Of a stretch of DNA of 64,000 bases, positions 17,993-27,334 are shown piece by piece. The number at the start of each line of letters is the position of its first letter. Positions within the stretch are counted from its first letter, which is position 1. The stretch spans positions 1 through 64,000 of the forward strand of contig CACMYF010000001.1 in NCBI GenBank assembly GCA_902617805.1. The letters are read 5' to 3'. The DNA comes from an uncultured Pelagibacteraceae bacterium. Lineage in GTDB: Bacteria; Pseudomonadota; Alphaproteobacteria; Pelagibacterales; Pelagibacteraceae. The translations under genes were made by a program, and so were the position numbers. The notes beneath the pieces were generated by a model. That model was not told the DNA's origin, ran no database searches, and worked only from the letters and a program-made list of their open reading frames with translations.

Positions 17993-20040
17993 GCAATATC
18001 ATTAATTATATCAGCTCTATCGTACAATTTTATCAAAGGTTTGAATTTACTTATATCTTCATTTGATTTTTCTATTCTTCTCATTTCCTTTTCAGCTAAT
18101 AAGAAAAGATCATTATTCTGAATTGGATCTGCTAACTTAAAATTTTTTACACCACTTTGTTTAAATCCCAAAATATCCCCAAACCCTCTTAATTTCATAT
18201 CCTCTTCAGATATTAAGAAACCATCATTAGTATCTTTTAAAATTTTCATTCTTTTTTTTGCGTTTTCGCTTAGATTTGATTTAAACATTAATATGCATGT
18301 AGATTCTTTATCTCCACGACCAACTCTACCTCTTAATTGATGAAGTTGAGATAAACCAAATTTGTTAGCATTTTCAATTATAATAGTATTTGCATTTGGA
18401 AAATCTATCCCGACCTCAATAATCGTTGTAGAAACCAAAATCTTAAATTTATTATTTAAAAAATTGTTTAGTATTTCATTTTTTTCATCTACATCAGTTT
18501 TTCCATGAAGCAAACATACTTGATTTGGAAACTTGCTTTTTAAATATTCATACTTTTTTACAGCAGATGAGTGATCCAACTTTTTAGATTCTTCAATTAA
18601 TGGACAAACCCAAAAAATTTGATTTCCTGAGTTAATTTCTTTTCTTATAAATTTTAAAACATCTTCAATTTTAAACTCTAATTTACTATATGTTTTAATT
18701 GGTTTTCTATTTTTAGGTTTTTCTCTAATTATTGAAATATCCATATCACCATAAATTGTCATTGTTAGAGTTCTAGGTATAGGTGTTGCTGTCATTAATA
18801 ATACATCACAATTTGATCCACCTTTGTCCGACAATTTTTTTCTTTGATTTACTCCAAACTTATGTTGTTCATCTATAATTATTAATCCTAATTTTTTGAA
18901 AATTACTTTTTTTTGAAAAATAGCGTGTGTACCAAAAATAATATCAATTTTATTATTTTCCAATCTTTGAAGCATTTCTTTTTTTACCTTGTATTCTGAT
19001 TTTCCAGAAGTAAGAGCTATATTTATATTTCTAGGAAATAATTTTTTGGCTAGATTAAAATGTTGTCTTGCTAGAATTTCCGTAGGAGCCATAAAAGCAA
19101 CCTGGAAACCAGAATTTATAGTATTAATTGCTGCTAAAAGAGACACTATTGTTTTTCCGCTACCAACGTCACCTTGTAAAAGTCTAAACATTTTATTTGG
19201 TGAACTTAAGTCTTTGTTTATTTCGTTAAGTGATTTTTGTTGATCACCAGTAAGAGAAAAATCTAATTTATCAATTAAAGAATTTTGTTTATTTACATTA
19301 ATTATTTTATTTTTTTTCTTAATTCTTTTTATTTTTTTTCTTATTTCTGAATTAACTAGAAATGTTGAAAATATTTCATCAAAAGCAAGTCTTTGATAAA
19401 AATTTGATTTATAATTTCCAATATTTTCAGGTTTGTGCAGCTCTTTAATTGAACTATTCCAACTTATATTTTTAAATTTAGATAAAATACTTTTAGAGTG
19501 CCATTCACTAAAAACTGGTAAATTATTGATTATTTGATTTAAGATTTTATTATATATTTTTTCAGAAATACCTTCAGTTAATGAGTATTTATTATGAGTT
19601 TGCTTGATTAAAGAAGAATCCTCAGAAACATATTTTGGATTTGCAATTTGGTATTTATTCCTAAAATGACCTATTTTACCACTAACAGTAATTTCTTTTC
19701 CCAATGGAAGTATTTTTTTTATGTATCCTTCATAACTATTAAAAAAAATAAAATCTATTTCACCAGTTTCATCACTACATAAAACTCTGTTTGGTAATTT
19801 CCTTATTCTTGGGAAGTTATACTTTTGTGGAATTATAGTTACTGTTTGTATTTCACCAATTTTCAAATCTTTTATTTTTGATGACAAGCTTCTATCTGTA
19901 TAAGATTTTGGAAGTTTCCATAGTAAATCAAATAAATTATTAATATTTTTCTTCTTTAATAAATTTTTTGTTTTAGTACCTACACCTTTTAAAGAACTTA
20001 AATCTGACAATAAATATTCATAATTTGTTTTATTATTCAT
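17989..20040 (-). CDS. recG: ATP-dependent DNA helicase RecG
   Basis: Superfamily 2 helicase that remodels stalled forks and branched DNA. 683 residues: N-terminal wedge/OB domain (about 30-180), Walker A 'LLQGDVGSGKTIVS', Walker B 'IIIDEQHKFGVNQR' (DEQH box), motif III 'LLMTATPIPRTLTMT' and the helicase C domain with 'QLRGRVGRGDKES'. Complete. Start codons of recG and sdhE are only 25 bases apart and divergent, so their promoters must overlap. Confidence 0.95.
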   Translation of the reverse strand: MNNKTNYEYLLSDLSSLKGVGTKTKNLLKKKNINNLFDLLWKLPKSYTDRSLSSKIKDLKIGEIQTVTIIPQKYNFPRIRKLPNRVLCSDETGEIDFIFFNSYEGYIKKILPLGKEITVSGKIGHFRNKYQIANPKYVSEDSSLIKQTHNKYSLTEGISEKIYNKILNQIINNLPVFSEWHSKSILSKFKNISWNSSIKELHKPENIGNYKSNFYQRLAFDEIFSTFLVNSEIRKKIKRIKKKNKIINVNKQNSLIDKLDFSLTGDQQKSLNEINKDLSSPNKMFRLLQGDVGSGKTIVSLLAAINTINSGFQVAFMAPTEILARQHFNLAKKLFPRNINIALTSGKSEYKVKKEMLQRLENNKIDIIFGTHAIFQKKVIFKKLGLIIIDEQHKFGVNQRKKLSDKGGSNCDVLLMTATPIPRTLTMTIYGDMDISIIREKPKNRKPIKTYSKLEFKIEDVLKFIRKEINSGNQIFWVCPLIEESKKLDHSSAVKKYEYLKSKFPNQVCLLHGKTDVDEKNEILNNFLNNKFKILVSTTIIEVGIDFPNANTIIIENANKFGLSQLHQLRGRVGRGDKESTCILMFKSNLSENAKKRMKILKDTNDGFLISEEDMKLRGFGDILGFKQSGVKNFKLADPIQNNDLFLLAEKEMRRIEKSNEDISKFKPLIKLYDRADIINDIA

Positions 20041-20065
20041 TAATTACTAATATATTCTAATTATT

Positions 20066-20329
20066 ATGATCAACATAGATGAATTAAAAAAAAAAATTAT
20101 TTACCGATCTAATTATAGAGGCACAAAAGAAATGGATAATCTTTTAGGTGCATTTACAAAAAAATATATAAATAATTTAAATGAAAATGATCTTCTTGAT
20201 TTAGAAAAACTACTAAATATTGATGACACTAATTTGTATAATTTTTACAATGGTTTTAAAACCGATTTTGAATTTGAAAATAACAATATCAATTTATTAT
20301 ATAAAAATTTTAAATATACACAAAAATGA
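20066..20329 (+). CDS. sdhE: FAD assembly factor SdhE
   Basis: Promotes covalent flavin attachment to succinate dehydrogenase. 87 residues, all-helical, with the conserved RGxxE motif as 'YRGTKEMD' near residues 17-24 and 'LDLEKLLNIDDTNLYNF' after it. Length and motif match the family. In SAR11-type relatives it often lies beside recG. Its stop codon ends exactly where the antisense tRNA-Ser CCA begins. Confidence 0.9.
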   Translation: MINIDELKKKIIYRSNYRGTKEMDNLLGAFTKKYINNLNENDLLDLEKLLNIDDTNLYNFYNGFKTDFEFENNNINLLYKNFKYTQK

Positions 20330-20419
20330 TGGCGGAGAGACTGGGATTCGAACCCAGGAAAGAGTTGCCCCTTTGCCGGTTTTCAAGACCGGTGCTTTCA
20401 ACCGCTCAGCCATCTCTCC
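20330..20419 (-). tRNA. tRNA-Ser(UGA)
   Basis: 90 bases on the minus strand with encoded CCA. Acceptor GGAGAGA/TCTCTCC, anticodon stem CCGGT/ACCGG around CTTGAAA (anticodon TGA), a long variable arm as required for serine, and T arm CTGGG/CCCAG with TTCGAAT. The 3' end abuts the sdhE stop codon without a gap. Confidence 0.96.
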
Positions 20420-20476
20420 GTGAGCAAGGTTTTATAATTATAATTATTTAATTCAACCATAAAATAGTCTAATAAA

Positions 20477-20491
20477 CTTGTTAATTACAAG
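20477..20491. repeat. Small inverted repeat before the RarD-like gene
   Basis: CTTGT-TAATT-ACAAG is a perfect 5-bp dyad 14 bases before the ATG of the transporter and upstream of the divergent tRNA-Ser. It may be a leader hairpin or an operator; short enough to be chance. Confidence 0.3.
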
Positions 20492-20505
20492 CATCATTGT
20501 TTCCT

Positions 20506-21384
20506 ATGAATAAAGAATTTAATAAAGGTTTATTACTTGCTGGGTTTGGATCTTTTTGGTGGGGGTTTTTTGGTGTAATTTATTTTAAATATATTGCTTA
20601 TATTGGCCATATTGAATTAGTAATTCATAGATGTTTATGGACAGCATTTACTTTAATTCTGACTACTTTTTTTTTCTCTAAATGGAATGTTTTTTTTAAA
20701 ATTGTAAAAAATAAATCAAATTTATTTTATCTATTTATCTCAGGTTTTTTGATTTTTATAAATTGGGGTGTATGGATATATGCTATAGCAACAAATAGAA
20801 TTATAGATGCAAGTTTTGGATATTTTATTATGCCCATTTTAAGTGTAATGCTCGGTTATCTTTTTTTTAAAGAGAAACTAAATAAAAAAAGAGCCTTTTC
20901 AATCTTGTTGGTTATTCTATCTATACTTTTTTTAATAATTGTAAGTATTAAATCATTGCCATGGGTCGGTTTAATTGTTGCTTTAAGTTGGGGGTTTTAC
21001 AATTTAGTTAGAAAAAAAATTAATGTTGATACTGATGTAGGCCTTCTTATAGAGAGTTTATTTATATTACCATTTGCACTGTTAGCTTTTTATTTGATAG
21101 CAAGCAAAGGTTATAATGATTTTCAATTATCTGATCCTTTTATGATGCTATTTATTTATCTTGCTGGACCTATGACCATTATACCATTATTCTTATATGT
21201 TAGGGGGGTTGAACTCTGTGGTTTAGGACCGACAGGCATGATATTTTATATAACTCCTACTTTTCAGTTTTTATTGGGTTATTTTTATTACAACGAGCCT
21301 TTTTCAATAACAAAATTAGTTAGTTTTATTTTTATTTGGATTGCTGTAATTATATATTTGAAGGATTTGCATGAAACTAATTAA
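20506..21384 (+). CDS. rarD: RarD-type EamA/DMT transporter
   Basis: Drug/metabolite-transporter superfamily permease of the RarD branch, substrate unknown. About 292 residues and ten hydrophobic spans. The N-terminal pattern 'GLLLAGFGSFWWGFFGVIYFKYIAYI' and 'ELVIHRCLWTAF' is RarD-like, and the second EamA repeat carries 'GLGPTGMIFYITPTFQFLLGYFYYNEPF'. The ATG at 20506 is preferred to an in-frame TTG at 20497. The last 14 bases overlap the next gene. Confidence 0.85.
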   Translation: MNKEFNKGLLLAGFGSFWWGFFGVIYFKYIAYIGHIELVIHRCLWTAFTLILTTFFFSKWNVFFKIVKNKSNLFYLFISGFLIFINWGVWIYAIATNRIIDASFGYFIMPILSVMLGYLFFKEKLNKKRAFSILLVILSILFLIIVSIKSLPWVGLIVALSWGFYNLVRKKINVDTDVGLLIESLFILPFALLAFYLIASKGYNDFQLSDPFMMLFIYLAGPMTIIPLFLYVRGVELCGLGPTGMIFYITPTFQFLLGYFYYNEPFSITKLVSFIFIWIAVIIYLKDLHETN

Positions 21385-22372
21385 TTTTTTTTTATTTTTT
21401 ATTTTTATTTATATTAATTTTTCATTTGCCGATATGAATAATGAATTTGAAAAATGGAAATTTAATTTTAAAAAAATAGCTTTAGAAAACAATATTTCAG
21501 AAAAAACATTTGATATAGTTATGTCTGATACTAAATTTTTATCAGATGTAATAAAATATGATAGGTATCAACCTGAATTTTATGAAGATACTAAAACTTA
21601 TATTTCAAAAAGAACATCTTCAAAAAAAGTCTCGTTAGGAAAAAAATTCTATGAAAAAAATTCAACGTTAATCAATAACGTTGAGAACGAATTTAATATA
21701 GAGAGAGAACTACTATTAGCTCTAATGGGAATAGAAACTAATTTTGGTACTTATGTTGGTAAAATGGATATTTTATCCTCTTTGGCGACTTTAAGTTTTG
21801 ATAAAAGAAGATCAGAATTTTTTACAAATGAATTATTAATTCTTTTGAGATTAATTGAAAATGAACAAATAGATTATAAAACCTTATATGGATCTTGGGC
21901 AGGTGCTTTTGGTTTTTTTCAATTTATGCCGTCAACAATGAAAAATTATGCAATTGACCATGATGGCAACGGATATATAGATTTAAAAAATAATAATGAT
22001 GCTTATGCTTCAGCATCAAATTATTTAAATCAAATAGGTTGGAAAAGCGAAAGTCCTTGCTTTTATAGAATTGATTTATCAGAGGATATACCAAGTAAAT
22101 ATTTGAATATTTCAGCTAAAAAACTTCATGATAAAAAAAAATTAAAATATTTTAGAAGATTTATTAAAAATAATGATCAAATAGACAACAGGTATAACTC
22201 TTTAAAAGTAGCCATTATAACTCCCGATAAAGATATCATACCTGATGCCGAAACTTTAAATCCAGCTTATATCGTGTTTGATAACTATGAGATAATATTA
22301 AAATGGAATAGATCATTGCGATTTGCTTTGGCCGTTTGTACATTAAAAGATAAATTTAAAAATGAACTCTAA
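21371..22372 (+). CDS. Lytic murein transglycosylase (MltB/SLT_2 family)
   Basis: Cleaves the MurNAc-GlcNAc bond of peptidoglycan. 333 residues with a signal peptide (1-20). 'LLALMGIETNFGTYVGKMDILSSLATLSFDKRR' holds the catalytic Glu near residue 117, and 'GSWAGAFGFFQFMPSTMKNYAIDHDGNGYIDL' is the MltB-type active-site region. No lipobox Cys, so probably soluble periplasmic. First of three envelope genes in overlapping order (transglycosylase, RlpA/SPOR, carboxypeptidase). Confidence 0.92.
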   Translation: MKLINFFLFFIFIYINFSFADMNNEFEKWKFNFKKIALENNISEKTFDIVMSDTKFLSDVIKYDRYQPEFYEDTKTYISKRTSSKKVSLGKKFYEKNSTLINNVENEFNIERELLLALMGIETNFGTYVGKMDILSSLATLSFDKRRSEFFTNELLILLRLIENEQIDYKTLYGSWAGAFGFFQFMPSTMKNYAIDHDGNGYIDLKNNNDAYASASNYLNQIGWKSESPCFYRIDLSEDIPSKYLNISAKKLHDKKKLKYFRRFIKNNDQIDNRYNSLKVAIITPDKDIIPDAETLNPAYIVFDNYEIILKWNRSLRFALAVCTLKDKFKNEL

Positions 22373-23123
22373 AAAACTTATATTAATTCTTTCTATATTT
22401 TTTTTATGTGCGTGTAATCAATTTGATAAAAAAGATAAAAACTTAGTCTATATTAGTGATCAAAAGTATAGTAATACTGGATTTGCTTTAATTTATGATG
22501 ATCAATTAAAAAAAGGAAAAAAAATATCTAAAAAAATTGATAATAGATCTCTTTTAATTTTTCATAATAAAATTAAAAAAAATTCATTTGTTAAAATTAC
22601 CAATCCTGTTAATGATAAGTCAATTATAGCAGAAGTAATCTCTAATAACGTTAAATTCTCATCTTTTTACAACTCTGTAATTACGCAACGAATTGCTGAG
22701 GAGTTATCACTTGATCCTAAAGAGCCTTATATTGATCTTGTTTTAATCTCAAAAAATTCAACATTTGTAGCTAAAAAAGCAAAGACTTTTGATGAAGAGA
22801 AAAGTGTAGCAGAAAAAGCTCCTGTTGACGGAATTACGATAGATAATCTTGGTAAAGAAAAAGATAAAGAAGTCAAAATAAAAAAAAATAAATTTTTATA
22901 TTCAATAAAGATTGCAGATTTTTATTACAAAGATTCCGCGGAAAATATGGTTGATAGAATAAAAGATGAGACAAATATAAAAAAATCTGTAATTAAGAAA
23001 TTATCTAAAACTAAATATAGGGTATTATTGGGTCCATTTAATGATATAAAAAAACTGGAAAAATCATTTAATGAAATAAAAGTATTAAATTTTGAAAATA
23101 TAGAGATATTAAAAGATGTTTAG
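22362..23123 (+). CDS. RlpA-like lipoprotein with C-terminal SPOR domain
   Basis: 253 residues. N-terminal lipoprotein signal ending in 'FFLCAC' (lipid-anchored Cys near 18). Residues about 70-130 resemble the double-psi barrel of RlpA ('SFVKITNPVNDKSIIAEVISNN'), and the last 75 residues form a SPOR domain that binds denuded septal glycan ('KFLYSIKIADFYYKDSAENM...YRVLLGPFND'). Where RlpA has the conserved NDRGPF, this protein has SNNVKF, so lytic activity is doubtful. A septal targeting role is the likelier one. Confidence 0.75.
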   Translation: MNSKKLILILSIFFLCACNQFDKKDKNLVYISDQKYSNTGFALIYDDQLKKGKKISKKIDNRSLLIFHNKIKKNSFVKITNPVNDKSIIAEVISNNVKFSSFYNSVITQRIAEELSLDPKEPYIDLVLISKNSTFVAKKAKTFDEEKSVAEKAPVDGITIDNLGKEKDKEVKIKKNKFLYSIKIADFYYKDSAENMVDRIKDETNIKKSVIKKLSKTKYRVLLGPFNDIKKLEKSFNEIKVLNFENIEILKDV

Positions 23124-24267
23124 AATATTATTAATTATAATTTTTTTTAGTTTTTCATTAGTAAATGTTTCAGAAGCAAATTTTGATGTAAAAGCAAGAA
23201 CTGCAATATTGCAAGATTATCATTCTGGAGAAATTCTCTATGAAAAAGATCCAGATATTTCAATTTATCCAGCTTCTATGACAAAAATAATGACAGCAAT
23301 TATTGCTTTTGATTTAATAAAATCAGGCGATCTTAATTTGGATGAAAAATTTATAATATCAGAGAGAGCTTGGAGATTATCTACATCTGGATATTCATCG
23401 ATGTTTATAATGGTAGGTGATCAAGTCTCTGTAGAAAATTTATTAAGAGGTATTATCGTTGCTTCAGGTAATGATGCATGTATTGCATTAGCCGAAGGTA
23501 TAGCAGGTACTGAAGAAGAATTTGCAATTTTAATGACTGCTAAAGCAAAAGAATTAGGGATGGATAATACAAATTTTTCAAATTCATCAGGAATAAATGA
23601 CCCCGACAATTACTCAACTGTTAGAGATATTTTAAAAATGTCTAGATATTTAATTAAAGAACATCCTGAATTTTATAAAATGTTTGCTGAAAAAGAATTT
23701 ACGTGGGATAGAACAGGGGGCGATCCAATAACACAAGGAAATAGAAATCCATTGCTTTATAAAAATCTTGGAGCAGATGGAATAAAAACTGGTTATTTAG
23801 CTGTTGAAAAATATTCTTTAGCATCATCAATAGATAGAAATGGCAGAAGATTGATTGCTGTAGGAAGTGGTTTTAATTCAAAAAATTCTAGATCTAAAGA
23901 GAGCACAAAATTACTTACATTTGGTCTTACCAACTATGATCTTGTAGAAATAGCTAAAGCCAATAAACCATTACACAAAATTAATGTTTGGTTAGGAAAA
24001 GAGAATAGTGTGGAAGCATATACAAAGGAAGATATTTATAAAACAATCAAAAAAGCGAAAAAAAAACTTTTAAAAGTTGTTGTAAAGTATGATGGACCAG
24101 TCGAAGCACCAATTGAAAAAGATCAAAAAATAGCCACTCTAAGAGTTGTTTATGATCAAGAACTCATTGGTGAATATGATTTACTTTCATCGAAAGAAAT
24201 TAAAAAAGTTAATTTTTTTACAAGATTAATAAAATCAATAAATTATTTAATTTGGGGTGATGTCTAA
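23116..24267 (+). CDS. D-alanyl-D-alanine carboxypeptidase (PBP5/6 type)
   Basis: Low-molecular-weight penicillin-binding protein that trims the terminal D-Ala of peptidoglycan stems. 383 residues with a signal peptide, the SxxK motif 'SMTK' at 54-57, 'SGN' near 117 and 'KTG' near 226, then the beta-rich C-terminal PBP5 domain. The end ('FFTRLIKSINYLIWGDV') is an amphipathic membrane anchor. Overlaps both neighbours. Confidence 0.94.
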   Translation: MFRILLIIIFFSFSLVNVSEANFDVKARTAILQDYHSGEILYEKDPDISIYPASMTKIMTAIIAFDLIKSGDLNLDEKFIISERAWRLSTSGYSSMFIMVGDQVSVENLLRGIIVASGNDACIALAEGIAGTEEEFAILMTAKAKELGMDNTNFSNSSGINDPDNYSTVRDILKMSRYLIKEHPEFYKMFAEKEFTWDRTGGDPITQGNRNPLLYKNLGADGIKTGYLAVEKYSLASSIDRNGRRLIAVGSGFNSKNSRSKESTKLLTFGLTNYDLVEIAKANKPLHKINVWLGKENSVEAYTKEDIYKTIKKAKKKLLKVVVKYDGPVEAPIEKDQKIATLRVVYDQELIGEYDLLSSKEIKKVNFFTRLIKSINYLIWGDV

Positions 24268-24874
24268 AAAACCCATCATTGTTTTTGAGGGTATAGAGGG
24301 TAGTGGCAAAAGTCATCATATAAATAAAGTATCTAAATATTTAGATAAAAAGAAAATTAATTATATAAAGATAAGAGAACCAGGCGGAAGTCTTAATTCT
24401 GAAAAAATAAGGAGATTAATTTTAAATAAAAAATCTAATTTTAATATATATACTGATTTACTTTTATATTTAGCAGCGCGTAGTGAAAATATAAATCTCA
24501 TAGAAAAATCGTATAAAAAAAAAATTATTTTGATTGATAGGTTTACAGACTCAACTATTGCATATCAACATCATGGTATGGGTGTTGATTTAAACATTAT
24601 AAATATCATAAATAAATTTCTATTAAAAAACATTAAAGTCAATTTTACTTTCCTCAATGTTGTAAATAAAAAAAATCTATTTCAAAGATTAAAAAGTAGA
24701 AAATCTCTCAATCGATATGATCAGTTTGATATGAATTTTTATAATAAAGTTCAAAAAGGTTTTTTGAATTTAGCTAAATCGAATAAAAAATCATACAAAA
24801 TAATTGATTCTAATTTAGATATAAAAATAAATGAAGATTTAATAATAAAACAAATTAAAAAATTAATTAAATGA
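24260..24874 (+). CDS. tmk: Thymidylate kinase
   Basis: Phosphorylates dTMP to dTDP. About 204 residues with P-loop 'FEGIEGSGKS', 'REPGGS', 'DRFTDSTIAYQHHGMG' (the DRx motif and TMP-binding Tyr-Gln) and a LID segment near 'RKSLNRYDQFD'. GTG at 24257 directly precedes the ATG at 24260; either could serve. Starts inside the carboxypeptidase gene and its stop overlaps holB by four bases. Confidence 0.92.
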   Translation: MSKKPIIVFEGIEGSGKSHHINKVSKYLDKKKINYIKIREPGGSLNSEKIRRLILNKKSNFNIYTDLLLYLAARSENINLIEKSYKKKIILIDRFTDSTIAYQHHGMGVDLNIINIINKFLLKNIKVNFTFLNVVNKKNLFQRLKSRKSLNRYDQFDMNFYNKVQKGFLNLAKSNKKSYKIIDSNLDIKINEDLIIKQIKKLIK

Positions 24875-25800
24875 ATTTAAATCCTATAACTCAAATAAAT
24901 TTATTTGAGCACAAAGAAATTTTTAATCAATTATATAAATTATCTAAAAACGATACTTTGCCTAATAAAATTCTTTTATCTGGTGAAAAAGGTATTGGAA
25001 AATCAACATTAGCATATCATTTAATTAATCTTGTATTATCAGAAAATGAAGAACATCCATATGACTTTGAAAATAATAAAATTAATCCAGATAATAAGTC
25101 ATACAAACTTATACTAAATAAATCTAATCCAAATTTTTACTTAATTGATGTCTTAGAGGAGAAAAAAAATATTGATATAAATCAAATTAGAGAATTGATA
25201 ATAAATCTAAATAAATCCTCATTTAATAATAAAAAGAGATTTGTTTTAATTGATAATATTGAATTATTAAACTTAAATTCTATTAATGCTTTGTTAAAAA
25301 TTTTAGAGGAGCCTAATGAAAATATAAATTTTATTTTAATAAATAATAATAAAAGAGTGCTACCAACTCTTAAATCTAGATGTTTAAATTTTAAAGTTTT
25401 TTTAACAAAAGATCAGTCCATTAGAATTGTTAAACAATTATTTAACGATGACATAAATACTATTATCAATAATAAGTTATTTGATTATTATGCAACCCCT
25501 GGAAAATTATTTAAATTAATTAAGTTATCTGAAGAATATGACTTAGATCTTGCTAATTTTGATTTAAACACAACTCTAACAACCATAATTAAAGATAAAA
25601 TTTATAAAAAAGATAAATCAATTATTGAAATCATTTATTCTTTTATTGAACTTTATTTTAGAAACAATATATCTATTGAAAATATTAGTTTATTAAAGTC
25701 ATACCATTATTTTTTAGAAAAAATTAACAATACTAGAACTTATAATTTAGATGAGGAAACATTGTTTATGGAATTTGAGGATAAAATACTAAATGGATAA
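24871..25800 (+). CDS. holB: DNA polymerase III delta' subunit
   Basis: Clamp-loader subunit. 309 residues with Walker A 'GEKGIGKSTLAY' (about 38-49), 'VLIDNIELLNLNSINALLKILEEP' (Walker B region) and the sensor/SRC motif 'LKSRCLNFKV'. The Cys4 zinc module of E. coli HolB is absent, as in many alphaproteobacteria. tmk-holB-metG-tatD is a frequent bacterial order and supports the call. The C-terminal third is poorly conserved. Confidence 0.88.
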   Translation: MNLNPITQINLFEHKEIFNQLYKLSKNDTLPNKILLSGEKGIGKSTLAYHLINLVLSENEEHPYDFENNKINPDNKSYKLILNKSNPNFYLIDVLEEKKNIDINQIRELIINLNKSSFNNKKRFVLIDNIELLNLNSINALLKILEEPNENINFILINNNKRVLPTLKSRCLNFKVFLTKDQSIRIVKQLFNDDINTIINNKLFDYYATPGKLFKLIKLSEEYDLDLANFDLNTTLTTIIKDKIYKKDKSIIEIIYSFIELYFRNNISIENISLLKSYHYFLEKINNTRTYNLDEETLFMEFEDKILNG

Positions 25801-27334
25801 AACTTATTATATTACTACGCCTATATACTACCCATCAGCTGAGCCTCATATGGGTCATGCTTATTCAAGCATTATCGCTGATTTTTTTGCTAGATTTAAA
25901 AAAATTGATGATTATCAGGTTCATTTTCTTACTGGTACAGACGAACATGGATTAAAAATTCAAAGATCAGCGGAAAAAGCTGGGAAGGAGCCTCTAGTAT
26001 TTTGTGATCAAATTAGTCAAACCTTTAGAGACCTTTCGGATACTTTGAATTTATCTAATACTGATTTTATAAGAACTACAGAAGCTAGACATAAAAAAAC
26101 AGTTCAACATCTTTGGAATGAACTTGAAAAAAATGATGATATATACTTATCAAACTATTCTGGATGGTATTCAGTATCTGATGAAGCCTTTTATAACGAA
26201 GATGAAATTGAGGAATTAGAAGGAAAAAAAATTGCTATATCATCAAAATCTCCTGTTGAATGGATTGAAGAGGAATCTTATTTTTTTAGACTTTCAAAGT
26301 GGGAAAAACCGTTATTAGAATATTATGAAGCTAATCCAGATTTTATAGCTCCACAATCTAGGAAAAATGAAGTTATTAGTTTTGTAAAAAGTGGTCTTAA
26401 AGATCTTTCTGTTAGTAGAAAAAGTTTTTCATGGGGCATACCTGTTCCAAATAATAAAAACCACGTGATATATGTTTGGCTCGATGCTTTAACAAATTAT
26501 CTGAGTGCATTAAACTATCCTGATACAAAAGATGATTTATTTAAAAAATTTTGGCCAGCCTCAATACATTTAATTGGCAAAGATATACTTAGATTCCATG
26601 CTGTTTATTGGCCTGCCTTTTTATTAGCAGCAAAAATTGATTTACCAAAAAGAGTTTATGGTCATGGATGGATATTATCAGGAGAAGAAAAAATGTCTAA
26701 ATCTAAAGGAAATATTCTTGATCCACTTGAAATAATTAAAGAGTATGGTCTAGATCCTTTAAGATACTACTTAATTAAAGAAGTTTCTTTTGGGAATGAT
26801 GGAAATATATCTCAAGAAAGGCTAGAAGATTGTATTAATAGTGATCTAGCTAACAATTATGGAAATTTATGTCAGCGTGTAACAGCTTTTGCAATAAAAA
26901 ATTGTAATGGAAAAATTCCATTAGAAGTTAAATTTCGTGATGAAGATTTATTAATACTAAATAAGTATAAAGATAATTTAGATAATATTAGGTCGCAAAT
27001 TGACAATCAAAATATTAATTTTTACATTGATTATATTGTAAATTCACTTTTTAAAGCTAACAAATATTTTAATGATCAAGAACCATGGAACAAGAAAGAC
27101 GATATAATAAGATTAAATACTATTGTTTACACTACTTTAGAAATTGTAAGAAAAATAAGTTTTTTACTATATCCAATTATACCTGAATCTTCTTTAAAGG
27201 CATTAAAGATTTTTAACATTGAAGAAAAAAATATAAAATTAGATTCAGTTTCTAATAATGAGTATTTAACAAAAGGTAATAATATTAATAAAATAGATAT
27301 ACTTTTTAAAAAAATAGAGAAAAACAATGATTGA
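25793..27334 (+). CDS. metG: Methionyl-tRNA synthetase
   Basis: Class I synthetase charging tRNA-Met. 513 residues: HIGH-like 'EPHMGHAY' at the N-terminus, the connective peptide, 'KMSKSKGN' near residue 302 and a helical anticodon-binding domain. The knuckle region has no Cys ligands, so this is the zinc-free form. No C-terminal tRNA-binding (EMAP) extension. Overlaps holB and the following nuclease gene by eight bases each. Confidence 0.95.
   Translation: MDKTYYITTPIYYPSAEPHMGHAYSSIIADFFARFKKIDDYQVHFLTGTDEHGLKIQRSAEKAGKEPLVFCDQISQTFRDLSDTLNLSNTDFIRTTEARHKKTVQHLWNELEKNDDIYLSNYSGWYSVSDEAFYNEDEIEELEGKKIAISSKSPVEWIEEESYFFRLSKWEKPLLEYYEANPDFIAPQSRKNEVISFVKSGLKDLSVSRKSFSWGIPVPNNKNHVIYVWLDALTNYLSALNYPDTKDDLFKKFWPASIHLIGKDILRFHAVYWPAFLLAAKIDLPKRVYGHGWILSGEEKMSKSKGNILDPLEIIKEYGLDPLRYYLIKEVSFGNDGNISQERLEDCINSDLANNYGNLCQRVTAFAIKNCNGKIPLEVKFRDEDLLILNKYKDNLDNIRSQIDNQNINFYIDYIVNSLFKANKYFNDQEPWNKKDDIIRLNTIVYTTLEIVRKISFLLYPIIPESSLKALKIFNIEEKNIKLDSVSNNEYLTKGNNINKIDILFKKIEKNND

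Noticed and set aside
20220-20423. 67-codon frame ending in 'GIRTQERVAPLPVFKTGAFNRSAISP'
   Set aside because: Antisense translation of tRNA-Ser plus an out-of-frame piece of sdhE.
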